DNA from: Kiritimatiellaeota bacterium B1221
GTDB taxonomy: Bacteria > Verrucomicrobiota > Kiritimatiellia > SS1-B-03-39 > UBA6053
Assembly (NCBI GenBank): GCA_029269125.1
Contig: JARHXX010000036.1
Coordinates: 1 to 38,313, forward strand
Length of the DNA stretch: 38,313 nt
Reading direction: 5' to 3'
The translations under genes and the position numbers were made by a program. Under the pieces are notes generated by a model. That model was not told where the DNA came from. It ran no database searches and saw only the letters and a list, made by a program, of their open reading frames with translations. Each line of letters begins with the position of its first letter. The stretch's first letter is position 1. Positions 35,217-38,313 of the stretch are shown here, one piece after another.

Positions 35217-35651
35217 TTATAATGCCAAATGCAACAGTGGATACGGCTTCCCCTGACCATCGACGGGGGAACGCCCCGTAATATGGAAACCCATATGCAG
35301 GTAAAAACCCAACGCCTGCACATTCTGTTCATTCACATCGACCTTTGAGACCCCCTGCTCTTTGATCGCATGACCCGTCAACAACGCACCGATCCCCTGC
35401 CCACGCATATCAGGTGCAATAAACAACATTTCAATATTTCCGTTATCTACACCACAGAATCCCTGAATTTCACCCGTATCACCTTTCGCACAGCTCAAAT
35501 CGACCGCATCAAAATACTGTTCCAGAATTAACGGTTTGAGCTCCTGTAAATCATCTTCAGTCAAAAAATCATGGGTGGCTCTCACCGATGCCTCCCAAAT
35601 TTCTATGAGCCGACAGTAATCGGCTTTTTCCACAAGTTCTATATTCATCAT
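35217..35651 (-). CDS. GNAT acetyltransferase, YjaB-like
   Basis: 144 residues. The layout follows E. coli YjaB throughout: IWEASVRATHDFLTEDDLQE near the N-terminus, IEMLFIAPDMRGQGIGALLT for the acetyl-CoA-binding R-x-x-G-x-G/A loop, VDVNEQNVQALGFYLHMGF and the C-terminal TGRSPVDGQGKPYPLLHLAL. It probably transfers an acetyl group from acetyl-CoA to a protein or small amine. The gene is intact between two decayed genes. The 5' flank is A-rich; the start could be either of two adjacent ATG codons. Confidence 0.9.
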   Translation of the reverse strand: MMNIELVEKADYCRLIEIWEASVRATHDFLTEDDLQELKPLILEQYFDAVDLSCAKGDTGEIQGFCGVDNGNIEMLFIAPDMRGQGIGALLTGHAIKEQGVSKVDVNEQNVQALGFYLHMGFHITGRSPVDGQGKPYPLLHLAL

Positions 35652-35656
35652 CCCGC

Positions 35657-35906
35657 CTACTTAAAAATTAGACCTCTACCCATATAAATTTCTTCATTAC
35701 TTTCAAAGTTTAGGTGATAAAATTCGGGCATCAGGGGCTGAAACATCAGCATGCACAGTTGAACCGCTGCATTTGCCTCTGTGAGAGACGAAAAGATCAC
35801 AGCCTGCAGGCATCAAGTACTCCCTAACCGTTGTAAAACGCCCCTCTTTCCGCACGGCCCCTGATCCTGTTTCAGGATGATCGATATTCCAAATTCCTAT
35901 TTTCAT
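35657..35906 (-). pseudogene. Remnant of an endonuclease/exonuclease/phosphatase-family gene
   Basis: The start MKIGIWNIDHPE with TTVREYLMPAGCDLFV resembles the first strand-helix-strand of EEP proteins. The initial frame then ends at 35703 in unrelated sequence, while the next frame reads LTEANAAVQL directly after DLFV, restoring the motif that carries the catalytic Glu. A single extra base near 35785 explains the break. The protein is also far too short (EEP about 250 residues). The start codon overlaps the stop of the lipoprotein gene as ATGA, so the two were once an operon. Confidence 0.55.
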
Positions 35907-36415
35907 TTTGACAGGGCGACAGCATTGCGGGCGGAATCTTTGTTTAACTCTAAGAACAACTGCCTGTGTTTTGAGAAAATACTTGCAAGCTTCTCATTCA
36001 ACCCCGGTGTTGCGTCTTCTGATAAAACATAACCCGAGAAAAGCTCCATTCCTAATGCATCCAGGGGGATTATGGAACCGTCAGCCCAAACAGGATTATT
36101 CTTTTGGAGCACAAGAAAGTGGAGCTCAATCCCTTTGGGTTTCAGATCCTGAGTGCGGACACCCCGCATTGTTTTAATTTCTCCGACCCCTTGTGAAAAG
36201 CGCACTTCGAGCTGGGTTTGGGTGTCGGGGTCCCGGTTTGTGAACCCAGCGAGTTCTGGGAACGCGCCTGCCAAGGCTGATACTTGGGAAACAAAGCTCT
36301 GCACTATCTGGCTGGATGAGTCCCACTGCTCCGCCGTGGGATTCGGTTCGCGAGTGACGCAACTCACGAAAAGTATCAGAGGGAACATGAGTGCAGCTAT
36401 TTTTCGGGTCATCAT
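35903..36415 (-). CDS. Hypothetical lipoprotein
   Basis: 170 residues, family not recognised. A lipobox LFVSC follows a hydrophobic stretch (IAALMFPLILFVSC), so the mature protein probably begins at Cys and is lipid-anchored. The rest is soluble with a Gln/Ser-rich start and a C-terminal helix ending in NKDSARNAVALSK. GAGGA lies about 7 nt before the ATG at 36413-36415, which decides this start over a TTG six codons upstream. It overlaps the decayed EEP gene by ATGA. Confidence 0.7.
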   Translation of the reverse strand: MMTRKIAALMFPLILFVSCVTREPNPTAEQWDSSSQIVQSFVSQVSALAGAFPELAGFTNRDPDTQTQLEVRFSQGVGEIKTMRGVRTQDLKPKGIELHFLVLQKNNPVWADGSIIPLDALGMELFSGYVLSEDATPGLNEKLASIFSKHRQLFLELNKDSARNAVALSK

Positions 36416-36482
36416 CTGTTCTTCCTCAGCCAACGGCTAGGGTGTGGGACGCGAAGTGTTCTCACCAGTCTTTTGTTGACTC

Positions 36483-36788
36483 TTACGCAGCATGGACGGG
36501 TTTAATATGACTGAGCGCTTCCTGTTCATTGCGATGGGCCTGATAGAGGTCCCAACGTTGTTGCAAGTTTAACCAGAAATCCGGGGTTGTGCCAAAATAT
36601 TTAGCCAATCGAAGGGCTGTGCTGGGGGTAACGCCGCGACGTCCGTTTACAAGCTCATTGATTCGCTGATAGGGCACGCTGATGCCATCCGCAACATCTC
36701 GTTGCGTAAGGTGCATCGGTTCCAGAAATTCTGTCAGAAGCATTTCGCCCGCATGTGTGGGTTCACGATGTGTAGGGATTCGTACCAT
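36483..36788 (-). CDS. higA: HigA-family antitoxin
   Basis: 101 residues, XRE-type helix-turn-helix protein that neutralises HigB and usually represses the operon. The order MVRIPTHREPTHAGEMLLTE, then MHLTQRDVADGISVPYQRIN with ELVNGRRGVTPSTALRLAKY and PDFWLNLQQRWDLY is the HigA/VapI pattern. It starts 11 bp after the higB stop; toxin-first order is characteristic of higBA. Confidence 0.94.
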   Translation of the reverse strand: MVRIPTHREPTHAGEMLLTEFLEPMHLTQRDVADGISVPYQRINELVNGRRGVTPSTALRLAKYFGTTPDFWLNLQQRWDLYQAHRNEQEALSHIKPVHAA

Positions 36789-36799
36789 TGGGTTTCTCC

Positions 36800-37093
36800 T
36801 TAGTGATAATCGATAATCTCAACTTCTTCAGGTCCCTGATCGGTCCATCGGAAGCAGATTCTGTATTGTTGGTTAATTCGAATACTGTACTGGCCTTTTC
36901 GATCACCGGTTAGGGCCTCAAGTCGGTTACCTGGAGGCACCCGAAGATCCGCAAGTCTAGCTACCGAATCCAGCAGATCGAGTTTCCTTGAGGCAATCCG
37001 CCAGAGGTTTTGTGGACAAAGCTTTCGACCGACTTTCGAAGAGCTTCCATTAAAAATATCCTCCGTGGCTTGATTCAAGAAAGACTGTATCAT
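36800..37093 (-). CDS. higB: HigB-family toxin (RelE superfamily)
   Basis: 97 residues, a ribosome-dependent mRNA endonuclease by family. MIQSFLNQATEDIFNG is the usual opening, followed by RKLDLLDSVARLADLRVPPG, LEALTGDRKGQYSIRINQQY and the C-terminal RICFRWTDQGPEEVEIIDYH. The ATG at 37091-37093 lies six bases after the -10 box, so the transcript is probably leaderless. It is the first gene of the higBA operon. Confidence 0.94.
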   Translation of the reverse strand: MIQSFLNQATEDIFNGSSSKVGRKLCPQNLWRIASRKLDLLDSVARLADLRVPPGNRLEALTGDRKGQYSIRINQQYRICFRWTDQGPEEVEIIDYH

Positions 37094-37128
37094 GATATCA
37101 CCTTAGCCGGGCTACCATGCTATGTCAA
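37093..37128 (-). promoter_or_regulatory. Near-consensus promoter and palindromic operator of higBA
   Basis: On the minus strand TTGACA (37123-37128) and TAAGGT (37100-37105) are separated by 17 bp. Six bases after the -10 the higB ATG begins. Two overlapping palindromes, TGATATCA (37093-37100) and TATCATGATA across the start codon, are candidate HigA binding sites for autoregulation. Confidence 0.75.
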
Positions 37129-37242
37129 GCCGTTCGGTAATGTATGAGAGTTCAGAGTGAGTCAACGTTTACCCGCACCGATTCATTCGGTGGGGGGGAT
37201 TGTTAAATTTCAGATTGTAGTATTTCACCTGCTAACCAGAAG

Positions 37243-38214
37243 CTAAATCACGTCAGTTGTGACTTCAAGTCTTTCGACGAAATCTGAAAAGCTGCTTGCC
37301 ACATATCGGACACCTCTAGCTTTTGCACGTTCTTCGATTTCAGCCGTTTCTGACCAAAACCCTTCGCTAGACATTGAAACAGAAAAGATATATCCTTTCA
37401 AAGGCTCAACCAAACACATTACAAGTTCTTCATCCTTCTCATCACGGCCTATAGTCAAAAAGCCTTTCCAATTGGATTTAAGATAGGCCCAAGGGTTCCT
37501 GAAATCCGACTCAGTTTGCATAAATTGCTCCAAAGAGTATAGCTCACGCTTTTTTCGCAATCCTTTTGCCGTGAAATAAACCTTATTTTTTAAGTGACCA
37601 CCATTCGTTTTAAGTAAGAAATCACGATAGTCTTCAGGGAGAACCTCTCCGGACTTATGTTCAAAATTTTGAATTAACTTGTGATCTGGTGCATCATGAT
37701 CACCTGCAATTTGTCTGCCAAGTTTCAACCCTTTGTATTCATAGAGATGCTGTTGATAAGGTTTCAAAGGTATTAAAGACGAAACCTCTCTCTTTAAATT
37801 TTTCCGAAAGAATGTGCGGATTTCTGGCACAGTGCGAGGTGAGGCCTCCTCTTCCATTAATTGAGTGAGCATACCCAGCTCTTCGTGTGTCCCATTCCAA
37901 CGCAGTTCGGATATACAACTTTTTGTAGTTCCCTTGCCGCTATCCATTACAAAATACAAAACGGTACAGTCATTAGGAAGAGGCAGAAAAGCAGCATCCA
38001 AGGCTCCTGCGCGAATGTATAGGTGGTCAAAAGTTTTTGAACCGGGTTGTGATGTTAAAGCCGCTGTGACTATCGGAATGCACGCCTCTGAAATAATCAC
38101 GTATGCAGGTTGATAACCTTTAGGGTTAAGAACAATTCCACCAATTTCCCAGAACGCGTGTTCAAGGTGCGTCTGGGAGTTCCAAGGGCATTCTTTGTGA
38201 GGATAGAGGTTCAT
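37243..38214 (-). CDS. SUKH (SMI1/KNR4)-domain protein
   Basis: 323 residues. The C-terminal half (about 180-320) has the SUKH pattern IQNFEHKSGEVLPEDYRDFL, then LKTNGGHLKNKVYFTAKG and a late ASSFSDFVERL. SUKH domains are common immunity proteins against contact-dependent or polymorphic toxins. The N-terminal half (about 1-160) is a separate domain of unknown family (GYQPAYVIISEACIPIVTAA). A TAA in frame two codons before the ATG fixes the start at 38214. No Shine-Dalgarno sequence is present; the intron 3' end lies 6 bp upstream. No toxin gene is adjacent. Confidence 0.8.
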   Translation of the reverse strand: MNLYPHKECPWNSQTHLEHAFWEIGGIVLNPKGYQPAYVIISEACIPIVTAALTSQPGSKTFDHLYIRAGALDAAFLPLPNDCTVLYFVMDSGKGTTKSCISELRWNGTHEELGMLTQLMEEEASPRTVPEIRTFFRKNLKREVSSLIPLKPYQQHLYEYKGLKLGRQIAGDHDAPDHKLIQNFEHKSGEVLPEDYRDFLLKTNGGHLKNKVYFTAKGLRKKRELYSLEQFMQTESDFRNPWAYLKSNWKGFLTIGRDEKDEELVMCLVEPLKGYIFSVSMSSEGFWSETAEIEERAKARGVRYVASSFSDFVERLEVTTDVI

Positions 38215-38220
38215 GATTTA

Positions 38221-38313
38221 ATCGAGTAGCCAGGGGGCTCATGCCCCCCAGCCCTCACACCACCGGACATACGGGTCCGTATCACGGCGGTTCTCAGGTT
38301 GATGTTGTTCACG
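38221..38313 (-). mobile_element. Group II intron, 3' end (domains V and VI)
   Basis: On the minus strand GAACCGCCGTGATACGG and CCGTATGTCCGGTGGTG fold as domain V: stem ACCGCCG/CGGTGGT, distal stem ATACG/CGTAT with a GACC loop. The following GAGGGCTGGGGGGC and GCCCCCTGGCTACTC pair as domain VI with one bulged A seven bases before the end, the expected branch point. The intron would end at CGAT (AY rule), base 38221. The rest, including any reverse transcriptase ORF, lies to the right of the window. Confidence 0.87.

Overview
The window looks like chromosome from a member of the PVC superphylum, most plausibly the Kiritimatiellota/Verrucomicrobiota/Lentisphaerae side. This is inferred, not proven. 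The S10-spc-alpha ribosomal cluster lacks L30, S14 and S4 genes at their usual places, as in chlamydial relatives. Accessory genes (large secreted beta-helix proteins, a GH125 alpha-mannosidase, a FAD-dependent oxidoreductase, a GspE-type secretion ATPase) fit a Gram-negative polysaccharide degrader.

Region 1 (1-14281, all minus strand) is a long housekeeping run. Transcription runs rplV-rpsC-rplP-rpmC-rpsQ-rplN-rplX-rplE-rpsH-rplF-rplR-rpsE-rplO-secY-adk-map, then a 238-bp gap, then infA-rpmJ-rpsM-rpsK-rpoA-rplQ, two small unknown genes (a membrane-anchored protein and a STAS-like protein) and pgi, which runs off the left edge. Many genes overlap by 1-8 bp. The tight packing is broken between rplO and secY by a 127-bp sequence with terminal inverted repeats and an 8-bp direct repeat at its ends, which looks like a small MITE-type insertion.

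Region 2 (14282-27354) encodes secreted or secretion-related proteins. A 761-aa beta-helix protein diverges from rplV. A three-gene operon encodes two tandem paralogous exported proteins and a GspE/PilB-family ATPase. Two large tandem beta-helix proteins share N- and C-terminal modules and the 5' leader but carry different middle modules. A GH125 alpha-mannosidase follows. These could together export and act on complex glycans (inference).

Region 3 (27355-34539) holds a FAD-dependent oxidoreductase divergent from the mannosidase across a 17-bp palindrome, a coupled GT2 glycosyltransferase/Wzx-like flippase pair, an orphan membrane histidine kinase, a divergent Nramp-family transporter lacking the canonical metal-binding motifs, and exonuclease III.

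Region 4 (34540-38313) is accessory. It contains broken remnants of an M23 peptidase and an endonuclease/exonuclease/phosphatase protein, a YjaB-like acetyltransferase, a lipoprotein, a higBA toxin-antitoxin pair with a near-consensus promoter so close that the mRNA is probably leaderless, and a SUKH-domain protein. The 3' end of a group II intron (domains V and VI) sits immediately upstream of the SUKH start codon at the right edge. No tRNA, rRNA or CRISPR array was recognised.
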